Part shown: positions 43,159 through 51,641 of the stretch, in pieces
How the letters are laid out: each line of letters begins with the position of its first letter
Numbering within the stretch: the first letter of the stretch is position 1
Assembly: GCF_016650695.1 (NCBI RefSeq)
Contig: NZ_JAEKFH010000003.1
Location: 1,880,001-1,944,000 of the forward strand
DNA: 64,000 bases
Direction: 5' to 3'
Source: Pseudomonas sp. TH41
GTDB lineage: Bacteria; Pseudomonadota; Gammaproteobacteria; Pseudomonadales; Pseudomonadaceae
Notes under the pieces: generated by a model
What the model was told of the DNA's origin: nothing
Seen by the model: only the letters and a program-made list of their open reading frames with translations
The model's database searches: none
Program-made: the position numbers and the translations under genes

Positions 43159-43821
43159 ATGCCCTTGCTGCCCTGGCATGACATCGACACCGTTTTGCTG
43201 GATATGGACGGCACGCTGCTGGACCTGCACTTCGACAACCATTTCTGGATGGAACACCTGCCGCAGCGTTACGCCGAGCTGCACGGAGTGAGCCGCGCCA
43301 TGGCCGAGATGGAATTGCAGCCGCTGTTCGAACGCAATGCTGGCCAGTTGCAGTGGTATTGCCTGGATTTCTGGAGCGCCGAACTGAAACTACCGGTGCG
43401 TGAACTGAAACTCGAAACCGCGCACCTCATTGCCCTGCGCCCGGATGCAGATACCTTTCTAGCCGCGGTCAAACAGGCCAACAAGCGCGTGGTGCTGATT
43501 ACCAATGCCCATCGCGACTCGCTGTCATTGAAGCTGGAAAGAATCGAACTGGCACCGTACTTCGAGCGGCTGATCAGCTCTCACGATTACGGCTTTGCCA
43601 AGGAAAACCCGCAGTTCTGGGATGCCTTGCAGGCGGATATCGGCTTTGACCCGGCACGCAGTCTGTTTATCGACGATACGTTGCCGATCCTGCGCAGTGC
43701 GCGCAATTTCGGTGTGGCGCATTTGTTGGCGGTGAGCGAACCGGACAGCCACAAAGGGCCGAAGGACACGGCGGAGTTTGCGGCGGTGGGGGATTATCGG
43801 GATCTAATTGCAGGGCTATGA
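43159..43821 (+). CDS. yrfG: GMP/IMP nucleotidase YrfG (HAD family)
   Basis: A 220-residue HAD phosphatase. Motif I is VLLDMDGTLLDLHFDNHFWM (DxDGT) near residue 13, the Thr of motif II is in VLLITNAH, and motif IV is in LFIDDTLPILRSA. The start at MPLLPWHDID follows GGAGA; a longer reading from 42742 runs through the oppositely oriented nudE and is rejected. YrfG dephosphorylates purine 5'-monophosphates. It is divergent from nudE, and the two share a 90-base promoter region. Confidence 0.92.
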   Translation: MPLLPWHDIDTVLLDMDGTLLDLHFDNHFWMEHLPQRYAELHGVSRAMAEMELQPLFERNAGQLQWYCLDFWSAELKLPVRELKLETAHLIALRPDADTFLAAVKQANKRVVLITNAHRDSLSLKLERIELAPYFERLISSHDYGFAKENPQFWDALQADIGFDPARSLFIDDTLPILRSARNFGVAHLLAVSEPDSHKGPKDTAEFAAVGDYRDLIAGL

Positions 43822-43825
43822 CCCT

Positions 43826-43925
43826 TGTAGGAGCTGCCGCAGGCTGCGATCTTTTGATCTTGTTTTTTAAAAAGCAAAATCAAAAGATCGTCCGAACGCG
43901 GCCCGAGCCTTCGGCAGCTCCTACA
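43826..43925. repeat. REP doublet with an interrupted right arm
   Basis: Left arm TGTAGGAGCTGCCGCAGGCT from 43826; right arm ending TTCGGCAGCTCCTACA at 43925. The right arm carries about ten extra bases (TCCGAACGCGGCCCGA in place of CGCA) between its halves, so the hairpin would be bulged. Confidence 0.88.
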
Positions 43926-43929
43926 GACC

Positions 43930-44370
43930 TCATTCAGGAATCCGCAACGACTGCCCCGGATAAATCTTGTTCACATCCTTGAGCATCGGTTTGTTGGCCT
44001 CGAAGATCTTTTGATACTTGTTGGCATCACCGTATACACGCAGCGAAATCGCGCTGAGGGTGTCGCCCTTCACCACCGTGACAAACTTCGCGGCCACCAC
44101 CACTGGCCCGGTGACGGTGATCTGGTCATCGACGCTGCCGACACCTTCAATATTGCCCACGGCCAGCAGGATCTTTTCTTTCTCTTCCTGGCTCGCCACT
44201 TCACCGGTCACGATGACCTTGTCGCCATCCACGGTCGCCTGCACATTCGGGTTACCCAGGCCGACCTTGCTAATGTGGTCCTTCAACTGCTCGCTGGCAT
44301 TGGCGTTGCCCGGCGTCAGCAGATCAATAAGCTTTTCGCCTGCTTCTTTCACAAAGCTAAAAATACTCAT
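43930..44370 (-). CDS. kbp: Potassium-binding protein Kbp (BON + LysM)
   Basis: A 146-residue protein starting MSIFSFVKEAGEKLIDLLTP; a longer frame from 44535 is rejected. It has a BON domain (VQATVDGDKVIVTGEVASQE, then ILLAVGNIEGVGSVDDQI) and a C-terminal LysM domain (VVKGDTLSAISLRVYGDANK, then NKIYPGQSLRIPE). This is the arrangement of E. coli YgaU/Kbp, a cytoplasmic K+ sensor. There is no signal peptide, as in Kbp. Confidence 0.94.
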   Translation of the reverse strand: MSIFSFVKEAGEKLIDLLTPGNANASEQLKDHISKVGLGNPNVQATVDGDKVIVTGEVASQEEKEKILLAVGNIEGVGSVDDQITVTGPVVVAAKFVTVVKGDTLSAISLRVYGDANKYQKIFEANKPMLKDVNKIYPGQSLRIPE

Positions 44371-44506
44371 AGTGCACTCTCCTTGGGTTTTAGGTTCCAG
44401 ACGCCAAAGCCTAGACCAAGGTGGTAAGACGCGACTCCAACCCGACCAATGACGCCGCTGCCCCCCAAGCGCTAGAATCCAGACCTTCCCGCGCCCTGGA
44501 GCGAAG

Positions 44507-45394
44507 ATGGACATCAAGCAGCTGAAATTCCTCATCGCGCTCGACGAGACCCGACATTTCGGCCAGGCCGCCGCACGCTGTCACATCACCCAGCCGACCC
44601 TGTCCATGCGCCTGCGCAGCCTTGAAGAAGAACTTGAGTTGCCGCTGGTCAACCGTGGCCAACGCTTCGAAGGGTTCACCGCCCCGGGCGAGCGGGTGCT
44701 GGCCTGGGCGCGAACCGTGCTGGCGGCCTATGACGGCTTGCAGGCCGAGGCGGCCGCCTGTCGCGGCAATCTGGTCGGTACGTTACGTCTGGGCGTGGTC
44801 CCGCTGTCGAGCTTCGATCCGCTGCCGCTGATGCAACGCTTGCACGCCGAACACCCGAACCTGCGCTTCGAACTCTCGGCGCTGAGTTCCGAACAGATCC
44901 TCGAACAGCTGGCGAACAATCGTCTGGACCTCGGCGTGTCATACCTGGAGCGACTGGACGGCGAACGCTTCGATTCCCTGGCGCTGAGCGAAACCCGCAT
45001 GGGCCTGCTCTACGATCAGCGCTTCTTCAGTTTTGGTGAGGCGCCGCTGAGCTGGGGGGCGTTGATTGAACTGCCGCTGGGCATGCTCACCAGCGGCATG
45101 CATTTTCGCCAGTCCATTGACCATAACTTTCACAGTCGTGGCCTGACGCCGCAGCCATTGCTGCAGACCGATGCCGTCCACCAATTGTTACAAGCGGTGC
45201 ACGGCGGGTTTTGCTGCGCCGTGATGCCTTTGGACGGTGGCCTCGAAAACCTCACTGATCATTTGCGCCTACACCCCATCGAAAACGCCCAAACCCTCGC
45301 CCGGCTGGGGCTGATCATGCGTCGAAGTGCGCCGAGATCGGCCCTCGCGGAAGCCTGTTTCGCAATCTTTCAGAAATCACTGCCGACCTCTTGA
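44507..45394 (+). CDS. LysR-family transcriptional regulator
   Basis: A 295-residue LTTR with an N-terminal winged HTH (FGQAAARCHITQPTLSMRLR, residues 18-37) and a C-terminal effector-binding domain (LRLGVVPLSSFDPLPLMQRL). ALDETRHFGQAAA resembles the OxyR/CynR side of the family. It is transcribed toward fdhD and the FdhF-like gene, so it probably regulates them; the signal is unknown. It is divergent from kbp. Confidence 0.9.
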   Translation: MDIKQLKFLIALDETRHFGQAAARCHITQPTLSMRLRSLEEELELPLVNRGQRFEGFTAPGERVLAWARTVLAAYDGLQAEAAACRGNLVGTLRLGVVPLSSFDPLPLMQRLHAEHPNLRFELSALSSEQILEQLANNRLDLGVSYLERLDGERFDSLALSETRMGLLYDQRFFSFGEAPLSWGALIELPLGMLTSGMHFRQSIDHNFHSRGLTPQPLLQTDAVHQLLQAVHGGFCCAVMPLDGGLENLTDHLRLHPIENAQTLARLGLIMRRSAPRSALAEACFAIFQKSLPTS

Positions 45395-45488
45395 TCGACG
45401 GCATCTATCGGCAGATCAGTAATAGCGATTAGACGTGACCAGTTGACACGCCTAGGCTTAAAGCTGACTAAACCGTCGGTGATGCCTC

Positions 45489-46328
45489 ATGAACACCAAG
45501 CGCCCTGCCTGCGCGGCGCCTGCCCTCGAAACGCCCGCGCCCGCTGCCAGCCAGACCTACAGTTACTGCGACCTTCAAGACACCGAATCGGCCAGCACCG
45601 CGCTGGCCGAAGAGGTCGCGTTGGCGATCGCCTATAACGGCATCAGCCAGGCTGTGATGCTGGTGACGCCGACGGATCTGGAAGACTTCATCGTCGGTTT
45701 CAGCCTCGGCAGCGGCATCATCGAAGACGCCACCGACATCTATGACCTGCAACTCAGCGGCTCGGGCTCGGCGCAATACGCGCAAGTGACCATCGCCAAC
45801 CGCGCCTTCTGGAACCTCAAGCAGCAGCGCCGACAACTCGCCGGCACCAGCGGCTGCGGGCTCTGTGGCGTGGAGGCCGTGGAACAGGCATTGCCAGACC
45901 TCAAAGTCTTGCCCGGCGCGCCACTGCCGCCTGCCGAATGGCTTGACGGACTGCGCCAGCGCATCGGTGCATTTCAACCGCTGGGGCAGCATTGCGGCGC
46001 GGTGCATGCGGCGGTGTTTATGAACAGTCAGGGCGTATTGCTGCTGGGTCGCGAAGACATTGGCCGACACAACGCCCTCGACAAGCTGATCGGTGGCTTG
46101 ATCCGCCAGAAGATCCCCACCACCGGCGGCCTGGCGATTGTCACCAGCCGTTGCAGCCTCGAATTGATCCAGAAAGTGTTGCGCGCCGGCATCCAGACAC
46201 TCGTCAGCCTGTCGTCCCCCACGGGCCTTGCCGTGCAATGGGCCCGTCGTCACAACCTCAATCTCATCCATCTGCCACAGAAGAATGCGCCGCGGGTCTA
46301 CAGCCCAGCATCGGAGAAACAAGCGTGA
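45489..46328 (+). CDS. fdhD: Formate dehydrogenase accessory sulfurtransferase FdhD
   Basis: A 279-residue protein that passes sulfur from IscS to the molybdenum cofactor of formate dehydrogenases. It has the essential loop TSGCGLCGVEA near residue 120 with the CxxC cysteines, FSLGSGIIEDATDIYDLQ, HAAVFMNSQGVLLLGREDIG and TSRCSLELIQK. Its stop overlaps the GTG start of the molybdoenzyme gene, so FdhD is made together with its client. Confidence 0.95.
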   Translation: MNTKRPACAAPALETPAPAASQTYSYCDLQDTESASTALAEEVALAIAYNGISQAVMLVTPTDLEDFIVGFSLGSGIIEDATDIYDLQLSGSGSAQYAQVTIANRAFWNLKQQRRQLAGTSGCGLCGVEAVEQALPDLKVLPGAPLPPAEWLDGLRQRIGAFQPLGQHCGAVHAAVFMNSQGVLLLGREDIGRHNALDKLIGGLIRQKIPTTGGLAIVTSRCSLELIQKVLRAGIQTLVSLSSPTGLAVQWARRHNLNLIHLPQKNAPRVYSPASEKQA

Positions 46329-48673
46329 GTCAACATCGTCAAGCCGACCAGAAACCCGTCCCCCGCTACAAGCCCTACAAAGGCCCGGCCGGTGGCTGGG
46401 GCGCGCTGATCAGCGTTGCCCAGGCCTGGTTGACCAGCGACAACGCGCTGAAAAACCTGCGAATCATGCTCAAGACCAACCAGAACGGCGGTTTCGATTG
46501 CCCAGGTTGCGCGTGGGGCGATTCTCCGGAAAAGGGCATGGTGATGTTCTGCGAGAACGGCGCCAAGGCAGTGAACTGGGAAGCGACCAAACGGCGTGTC
46601 GATGGCGCGTTTTTCGCCAAACACAGCGTTAGCTCGTTGCTGGAGCAAAGTGATTATTGGCTCGAGTACCAGGGCCGCCTGACCGAGCCGATGAGCTACG
46701 ACGCTGAAACCGACCGCTACAAACCTATTAGCTGGGAAGCCGCCTTCGCCCTGATCGGCAAACACCTGCAAGGTCTGTCGAGTCCGAATCAGGTCGAGTT
46801 CTACACCTCGGGCCGCGCCAGCAACGAAGCGGCGTTCCTCTATCAATTGTTCGTGCGCGCCTATGGCACCAACAATTTCCCCGACTGCTCGAACATGTGC
46901 CACGAAGCCAGTGGTGTTGCGTTGGCGCAGAGCGTTGGCGTCGGCAAAGGCACCGTGACCTTCGACGACTTCGAACATGCGGATGCGATTTTTGTCTGGG
47001 GCCAGAACCCTGGCACCAACCACCCGAGGATGCTCGAACCGCTGCGCGAAGCGGTGAAACGCGGTGCGCAGGTGGTGTGCATCAACCCGCTGAAAGAGCG
47101 CGGCCTGGAACGCTTCCAGCACCCGCAACACCCGATCGAGATGCTCACCAACGGCGACAAGCCGACCAACACCGCGTACTTCCGTCCGGCATTGGGCGGC
47201 GACATGGCGATCATGCGCGGCATGGCCAAGTTCCTGCTGCAATGGGAGCGCGATGCGCAGAAGGCTGGCGAGCCGGCGGTGTTCGATCACGACTTCCTCA
47301 ATGAACACAGCGTCAACGTGCTGGAATACCTTGGCGTCATCGACGACACCCCGTGGGAGCAGATCGTCGCGCAGTCCGGCCTGACCCTGGTTGAAATCGA
47401 GCAAGCGGCGCGGATGTACGCCACGAGCAAGAACGTGATCATGTGCTGGGCGATGGGCATCACCCAGCATCGCCATTCGGTGCCGACCATCCAGGAAATT
47501 GCCAACCTGATGCTGCTGCGCGGCAACATCGGCCGGCCCGGTGCCGGCCTGTGCCCGGTGCGTGGCCACAGTAACGTGCAGGGCGATCGGACCATGGGCA
47601 TCAACGAGCGTCCGCCAGCGGCGTTCCTTGACGCCCTGGAGCGCCGCTTCCAGTTCAAGGTGCCACGTGAAAATGGCCACAACGTGGTCGAGGCGATTCA
47701 TGCCATGGCCGACGGTCGGGCGAACGTCTTTATCGGCCTGGGCGGCAACTTCGCCCAGGCCACCCCGGACAGCTCACGGACCTTCCAGGCCCTGAGCAAC
47801 TGTGACCTGACCGTGCAAATCAGCACCAAGCTCAACCGCAGCCATTTGGCGCACGGTAAAGCGGCGCTGATCCTGCCGTGCCTGGGCCGTACCGACATCG
47901 ACATGCAGACCGAAGGCCCGCAAGCGGTGACCGTCGAAGACTCGTTCAGCATGGTTCACGCCTCTAACGGTCAATTGCGGCCGCTGTCGAACCAGATGCG
48001 CTCGGAGCCGGCGATCATCGCCGGCATCGCTGCCGCGACCCTGGGCAGCAACCCGGTGGACTGGAACTATCTGGTCGCCGACTACGACCGCATTCGTGAC
48101 CTGATTGCCGACACCATTCCGGGCTTCCGGGATTTCAACGAGAGGGTCAAGAACCCGGGCGGTTTCTACCTCGGTAATAGTGCCAATGTTCGCAAGTGGA
48201 ACACCGCATCGGGGCGCGCCAATTTCCGTGCGAACGTCCTGCCTAAAGACCTGGTGCATGAACGCACTCGCGCCACCGGGGTGTTGCCTGATTTGATCAT
48301 GCAGTCCATGCGTTCCCACGATCAGTACAACACCACGATTTACGGGCTCGATGACCGTTATCGAGGCGTGAAGGGTCAGCGCGATGTGTTGTTCGTCAAC
48401 GAAGCCGACATCATTCGACTGGGGTTCAAGCCGGGGCAGAAAGCTGACATCGTCTCGATTTGGGATGATGGCCGTGAGCGTCGGGTGAAAGGTTTCACGC
48501 TGCTGGCGTTTGATATTCCTGCGGGGCAGGCTGCCGCGTATTACCCGGAAGTGAACCCGCTGGTGCCGCTGGAGAGCATCGGGGATGGCAGCCATACGCC
48601 AACGTCGAAGTTCGTGGCGATTCGGTTGGAAGCGGCGAGTGAAACCGGATTGATCATGGCTAAGTCGGCTTAA
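46325..48673 (+). CDS. FdhF/YdeP family molybdopterin oxidoreductase
   Basis: A 782-residue cytosolic molybdoenzyme starting at a GTG (46325), with GGAGA eight bases upstream and a four-base overlap with fdhD. The open frame back to 45992 runs inside fdhD and is rejected. Residues near 60 contain CPGCAWGD, a cysteine pair typical of the YdeP group. The catalytic part has GRASNEAAFLYQLFVRAYGT, NMCHEASGVAL, FVWGQNPGTNHPRM and GLCPVRGHSNVQGDRTMGI. YdeP-like proteins are related to formate dehydrogenase alpha subunits, but their physiological substrate is uncertain; acid resistance is one reported link. Confidence 0.92.
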   Translation: MSQHRQADQKPVPRYKPYKGPAGGWGALISVAQAWLTSDNALKNLRIMLKTNQNGGFDCPGCAWGDSPEKGMVMFCENGAKAVNWEATKRRVDGAFFAKHSVSSLLEQSDYWLEYQGRLTEPMSYDAETDRYKPISWEAAFALIGKHLQGLSSPNQVEFYTSGRASNEAAFLYQLFVRAYGTNNFPDCSNMCHEASGVALAQSVGVGKGTVTFDDFEHADAIFVWGQNPGTNHPRMLEPLREAVKRGAQVVCINPLKERGLERFQHPQHPIEMLTNGDKPTNTAYFRPALGGDMAIMRGMAKFLLQWERDAQKAGEPAVFDHDFLNEHSVNVLEYLGVIDDTPWEQIVAQSGLTLVEIEQAARMYATSKNVIMCWAMGITQHRHSVPTIQEIANLMLLRGNIGRPGAGLCPVRGHSNVQGDRTMGINERPPAAFLDALERRFQFKVPRENGHNVVEAIHAMADGRANVFIGLGGNFAQATPDSSRTFQALSNCDLTVQISTKLNRSHLAHGKAALILPCLGRTDIDMQTEGPQAVTVEDSFSMVHASNGQLRPLSNQMRSEPAIIAGIAAATLGSNPVDWNYLVADYDRIRDLIADTIPGFRDFNERVKNPGGFYLGNSANVRKWNTASGRANFRANVLPKDLVHERTRATGVLPDLIMQSMRSHDQYNTTIYGLDDRYRGVKGQRDVLFVNEADIIRLGFKPGQKADIVSIWDDGRERRVKGFTLLAFDIPAGQAAAYYPEVNPLVPLESIGDGSHTPTSKFVAIRLEAASETGLIMAKSA

Positions 48674-48683
48674 CGCGGAGCTT

Positions 48684-48780
48684 GATCTACCGCATTCGCG
48701 AGCAGGCTCGCTCCCACATTTGATCTGCGTCGAACACAAATCCACTGTGGGAGCGAGCCTGCTCGCGAATGCGGTAGATC
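48684..48780. repeat. REP doublet with perfect 36-base arms
   Basis: Left arm GATCTACCGCATTCGCGAGC at 48684; the right arm ends at 48780 with the exact reverse complement over about 36 bases. GTGGGAGCGAGCCTGCTCGC type. It lies just after the FdhF-like gene. Confidence 0.95.
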
Positions 48781-48827
48781 ACTCGACGCATCTTCCGGAT
48801 AAGTTACCTTCCAATCGCCCACAAAAA

Positions 48828-48853
48828 AGGCCGTTTCTGTATAGAAACGGCCT
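48828..48853 (-). terminator. Reverse-strand terminator without an obvious gene
   Basis: A perfect 11-bp stem AGGCCGTTTCT / AGAAACGGCCT closes a GTAT loop. On the reverse strand it runs straight into six T. No reverse-strand gene is found upstream of it (48854-49010), so it may end a small RNA, or act in the other direction for the FdhF-like operon. Confidence 0.65.
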
Positions 48854-49010
48854 GTCTGAAGTAGCTAAAGACCGGCTAAATTCGCTTAAGTTCCGCCTAA
48901 AAAACAGCAACTTATAGAAATGTGTTGAAGTCGTGTTACTCGTCGGATTTCGATTGTCACAACTATGACACAGCCTCAGGATCGCGCCGTCATCCCCTTG
49001 AGGTTCCTCT

Positions 49011-49502
49011 ATGAAGTTCTCCTCGATTCTCTTGTTGTCCCTTAGCCTGGCTAGTGGCATCGCTTCTGCCGGCGGCACCGCTGAAGCAGGTGTGGGCGGC
49101 GCATTGGGCGGGGTTCTGGGCTCAGTCGTCGGTCAGTCACTAGGCGGCAGTACAGGTTCCACCATCGGCGCAGCCCTGGGCGGCGCGGGTGGTAGCGCAG
49201 TCGGCGCAAACAAACACAGCCGTGGCGAAGCTGCCATTGGCGGTGCGTTGGGCGCAGCGGGCGGTAACGTGGTTGGCCGCAGCATGGGCGGCACTAGCGG
49301 TAGCCTGATCGGCGCTGCAGCAGGCGGCGGCGCCGGTGGCGCGCTGGGTAACTACATGGGTAACCAAAGCAATGGCGGCGGCGGCGACGATGATGGTCGT
49401 CGTCACGGCCATGGTGATCGTCGCTACTACCATGACGACGACCACCGCGGCCGCGGCCATGCCTACGGGCATCGCAAGCATCACCGGTACTACCGCGACT
49501 GA
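49011..49502 (+). CDS. Exported glycine-zipper protein with charged C-terminal tail
   Basis: A 163-residue protein with a signal peptide (MKFSSILLLSLSLASGIASA). The middle (residues 25-120) is a run of glycine-zipper repeats (GGALGGVLGSVVGQSLGG, IGAALGGAGGSAVG, IGGALGAAGGNVVGR), which form tightly packed membrane helices. The tail (about 125-163) is rich in Asp, His, Arg and Tyr. It probably sits in the cell envelope. Similar proteins are common in pseudomonads and uncharacterised. A GAGG site precedes the ATG. Confidence 0.85.
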   Translation: MKFSSILLLSLSLASGIASAGGTAEAGVGGALGGVLGSVVGQSLGGSTGSTIGAALGGAGGSAVGANKHSRGEAAIGGALGAAGGNVVGRSMGGTSGSLIGAAAGGGAGGALGNYMGNQSNGGGGDDDGRRHGHGDRRYYHDDDHRGRGHAYGHRKHHRYYRD

Positions 49503-49532
49503 GGCTTGAATCGCCTCGTTTGCCGGTCAGTT

Positions 49533-49565
49533 AAAAAATCGCAGCCCAAGGGCTGCGATTTTTTT
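49533..49565. terminator. Bidirectional terminator between convergent genes
   Basis: AAATCGCAGCCC / GGGCTGCGATTT with an AA joint, flanked by A and T runs. It serves the glycine-zipper gene (+) and the thioesterase gene (-). Confidence 0.92.
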
Positions 49566-49570
49566 GCCCG

Positions 49571-50002
49571 TCAAACCACCAAACGTTCCAGCGCCCCGCG
49601 CAATCCGGCAGGAATCGCCACCGGCTGATTAGTGGCCCGATCCACAAACACATGCACAAAGCGCCCCGCCGCACAGGCCTCGTCTTCGCCGCACTTGAAC
49701 ACTGCGAGTTCGTACTGCACCGAGCTGTTGCCCAACTTGCTCACCCGCAGACCAATCTCGATACGATCCGGGAATGCGATGGACGCAAAGTAATCGCAGG
49801 CTGAACTCACCACAAAACCCACCACTTCGCCGTCATGGATATCCAGGCCGCCGACTTCAATCAGATAGGTGTTCACCGCCGTGTCGAAAAAGCTGTAGTA
49901 GGTGACGTTGTTGACGTGACCGTAGGCGTCGTTGTCGTGCCAGCGGGTGGTGATGGGTTGGAAGTGGGTGTAGTCATTGCGTTGGGGCATCGGGTCGGAC
50001 AT
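49571..50002 (-). CDS. Acyl-CoA thioesterase (4-hydroxybenzoyl-CoA thioesterase family)
   Basis: A 143-residue hot-dog protein. The catalytic segment is TRWHDNDAYGHVNNVTYYSF followed by FDTAV, with the active-site Asp in HDND and the family's GHVNN. It then has FPDRIEIGLRVSKLGNSSVQ. It probably hydrolyses short acyl-CoA esters in the cytosol. It lies near, and on the same strand as, the 3-hydroxyacyl-CoA dehydrogenase, separated by a REP doublet. The pairing is also seen in carnitine or betaine catabolism, but nothing else here supports that. Confidence 0.87.
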   Translation of the reverse strand: MSDPMPQRNDYTHFQPITTRWHDNDAYGHVNNVTYYSFFDTAVNTYLIEVGGLDIHDGEVVGFVVSSACDYFASIAFPDRIEIGLRVSKLGNSSVQYELAVFKCGEDEACAAGRFVHVFVDRATNQPVAIPAGLRGALERLVV

Positions 50003-50057
50003 CAGCGTCGATTCCTGGAGTTGGATTGCCAGTCTAAGGCGAAAATCGCGTTATCGT

Positions 50058-50154
50058 TCTTCGCGAGCAAGCCCGCTTCCACACTCGATCTTCAGTGAAC
50101 ACAAATTTTGTGTACGACCGAGATCCAATGTGGGAGCGGGCTTGCTCGCGAAGA
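50058..50154. repeat. REP doublet (GTGGGAGCGGGCTTGCTCGCGA type), near-identical to 53732
   Basis: Left arm TCTTCGCGAGCAAGCCCGCT, right arm ending GGCTTGCTCGCGAAGA. The spacer between the arms (ACTCGATCTTCAGTGAACAC onward) is almost the same as in the element at 53732-53824, so the whole doublet, not just the arms, is duplicated. Confidence 0.92.
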
Positions 50155-50173
50155 GGCCAACACAGGCACCGAA

Positions 50174-51400
50174 TCACTTGTCAGCAAACCTTTTACCCAC
50201 TGCCGCCAATTCGCCAATCAAGCGCGCCGGCTTCCAGTGATCGCCTTGCTTGGTCTCAAGCTGCATCAACCGCAGATGTACATCCACCAACCCTTGCTGA
50301 TCCGCCCAGGCCATCGGCCCGCCCTTGTCTGCCGGGAAGCCGTAACCGTTGAGGTACACCAGGTCGATGTCATGCGCAGAGCCGGCAATCCCTTCCTGAA
50401 GGATCTTCGCGCCCTCGTTGACCAGCGCCAGCAAGCAGCGCTCCAGTATCTCCTCAGGTCCGATCTCGCGACGCTGGAAACCCAATCCTTCGCTGACCTC
50501 CAATACCAGCGCATCCACTTCTACATCGTGCTCAGCCTGACGACTGCCCGGCTCATAGTGGTAATAGCCGTTGCCACTCTTCTGGCCAAAACGCCCCCGT
50601 TCGCACAGTCGGTTATCCACTTGAACCTCTGGCGCGTCCTGCCCTTTGCCCGCCAGCTCCCGAGCGCGCCATTGCAGATCGATGCCGACCACGTCGAACA
50701 TGCGAAACGGCCCCATGGCGAAACCGAAACCTTGCAGCGCCGCATCCACCTGGTAGGGGTACGCCCCCTCGAGCAACATCTTGCGCGCTTCGAGCACGTA
50801 GGTATTGAGCATGCGGTTACCGATGAAACCGTCGCAGTTGCCCGCCACCACGCTGACCTTGCCCATGCGCTTACCCAACGCCAGGGCCGCATCAAGCACC
50901 GCCGGCGCGGTTTGAGCACCGCGAACGATTTCCAGCAGTTTCATGATGTGCGCCGGGCTGAAGAAGTGCAGGCCCAGAACCTGTCGCGGACGGCGAGTCG
51001 CCGCGGCGATGGCGTCGATGTCCAGCGCCGAGGTATTGCTGGCCAGAATCGCTTCGGGTTTGAGCAGCCCGTCCAGTTCGCGGAAGATTTTCTGCTTGAG
51101 TTCGAGGTTTTCGTAAACCGCCTCGATCACCAGATCGACCTCGCGGATCGCCGCATAATCGACAGCCGCCGTGACCCGTGCCGTGCGAGCATCCGCCTCG
51201 GCCTGATCGATACGCCCCTGACGCACGTTGTGGGCATAGGTCTCAGCCACGGCAGCGAGCGCCTGTTCAAGCATCTGCGGATTGTTATCGACCCACTGCA
51301 CCGGCACCCCGGCATTGGCCAGGCACATGACAATGCCGCGGCCCATGGTGCCCGCGCCGATGACGGCAGCGCGCTGAATGTTGAACGGTGTCTGGCTCAT
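50174..51400 (-). CDS. 3-hydroxyacyl-CoA dehydrogenase
   Basis: A 408-residue NAD-dependent dehydrogenase starting MSQTPFNIQRAAVIGAGTMG; the frame back to 51709 is a REP-containing extension and is rejected. Features: Rossmann motif GAGTMGRGI, DLVIEAVYENLELKQKIFRE, SNTSALDIDAIAA, the catalytic His region LGLHFFSPAHIMKLLEIVRG, and the duplicated C-terminal domain NCDGFIGNRMLNTYVLEARK. It resembles the dehydrogenase part of FadB without the hydratase domain, or FadB2/PaaH-like enzymes. Substrate unknown. Confidence 0.9.
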   Translation of the reverse strand: MSQTPFNIQRAAVIGAGTMGRGIVMCLANAGVPVQWVDNNPQMLEQALAAVAETYAHNVRQGRIDQAEADARTARVTAAVDYAAIREVDLVIEAVYENLELKQKIFRELDGLLKPEAILASNTSALDIDAIAAATRRPRQVLGLHFFSPAHIMKLLEIVRGAQTAPAVLDAALALGKRMGKVSVVAGNCDGFIGNRMLNTYVLEARKMLLEGAYPYQVDAALQGFGFAMGPFRMFDVVGIDLQWRARELAGKGQDAPEVQVDNRLCERGRFGQKSGNGYYHYEPGSRQAEHDVEVDALVLEVSEGLGFQRREIGPEEILERCLLALVNEGAKILQEGIAGSAHDIDLVYLNGYGFPADKGGPMAWADQQGLVDVHLRLMQLETKQGDHWKPARLIGELAAVGKRFADK

Positions 51401-51524
51401 GGTTGTTCTCTTGTTGGCGATCCAAAGACAGTCCTCACCATAGTCAGCCACCGCGCATTTTTGAAATTTATTCCTGTGATGAGCAACATTCAGCGGATGG
51501 ATGCACCCCGAAAACACTGACAAT

Positions 51525-51634
51525 CCCTGTGTAGGAGCGAGCTTGCTCGCGATGGACTTGAGAGCAACGTGTTCATTCAGGAAGAGCGCGTTATCGTTAA
51601 CGTCCTTCGCGAGCAAGCTCGCTCCTACACAGGG
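51525..51634. repeat. REP doublet (GTAGGAGCGAGCTTGCTCGCGA type)
   Basis: Perfect arms of about 28 bases: CCCTGTGTAGGAGCGAGCTT at 51525 and its complement ending ACACAGGG at 51634. Confidence 0.93.
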
Positions 51635-51641
51635 GTATGGT

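Noticed and set aside
45992..46324. N-terminal extension of the FdhF-like gene
   Set aside because: Lies entirely inside fdhD in another frame; the GTG at 46325 has a ribosome site and a conserved four-base overlap.
48779..49078. Reverse 99-codon frame across the orphan terminator
   Set aside because: Runs through the terminator hairpin and the start of the glycine-zipper gene; composition is not protein-like.
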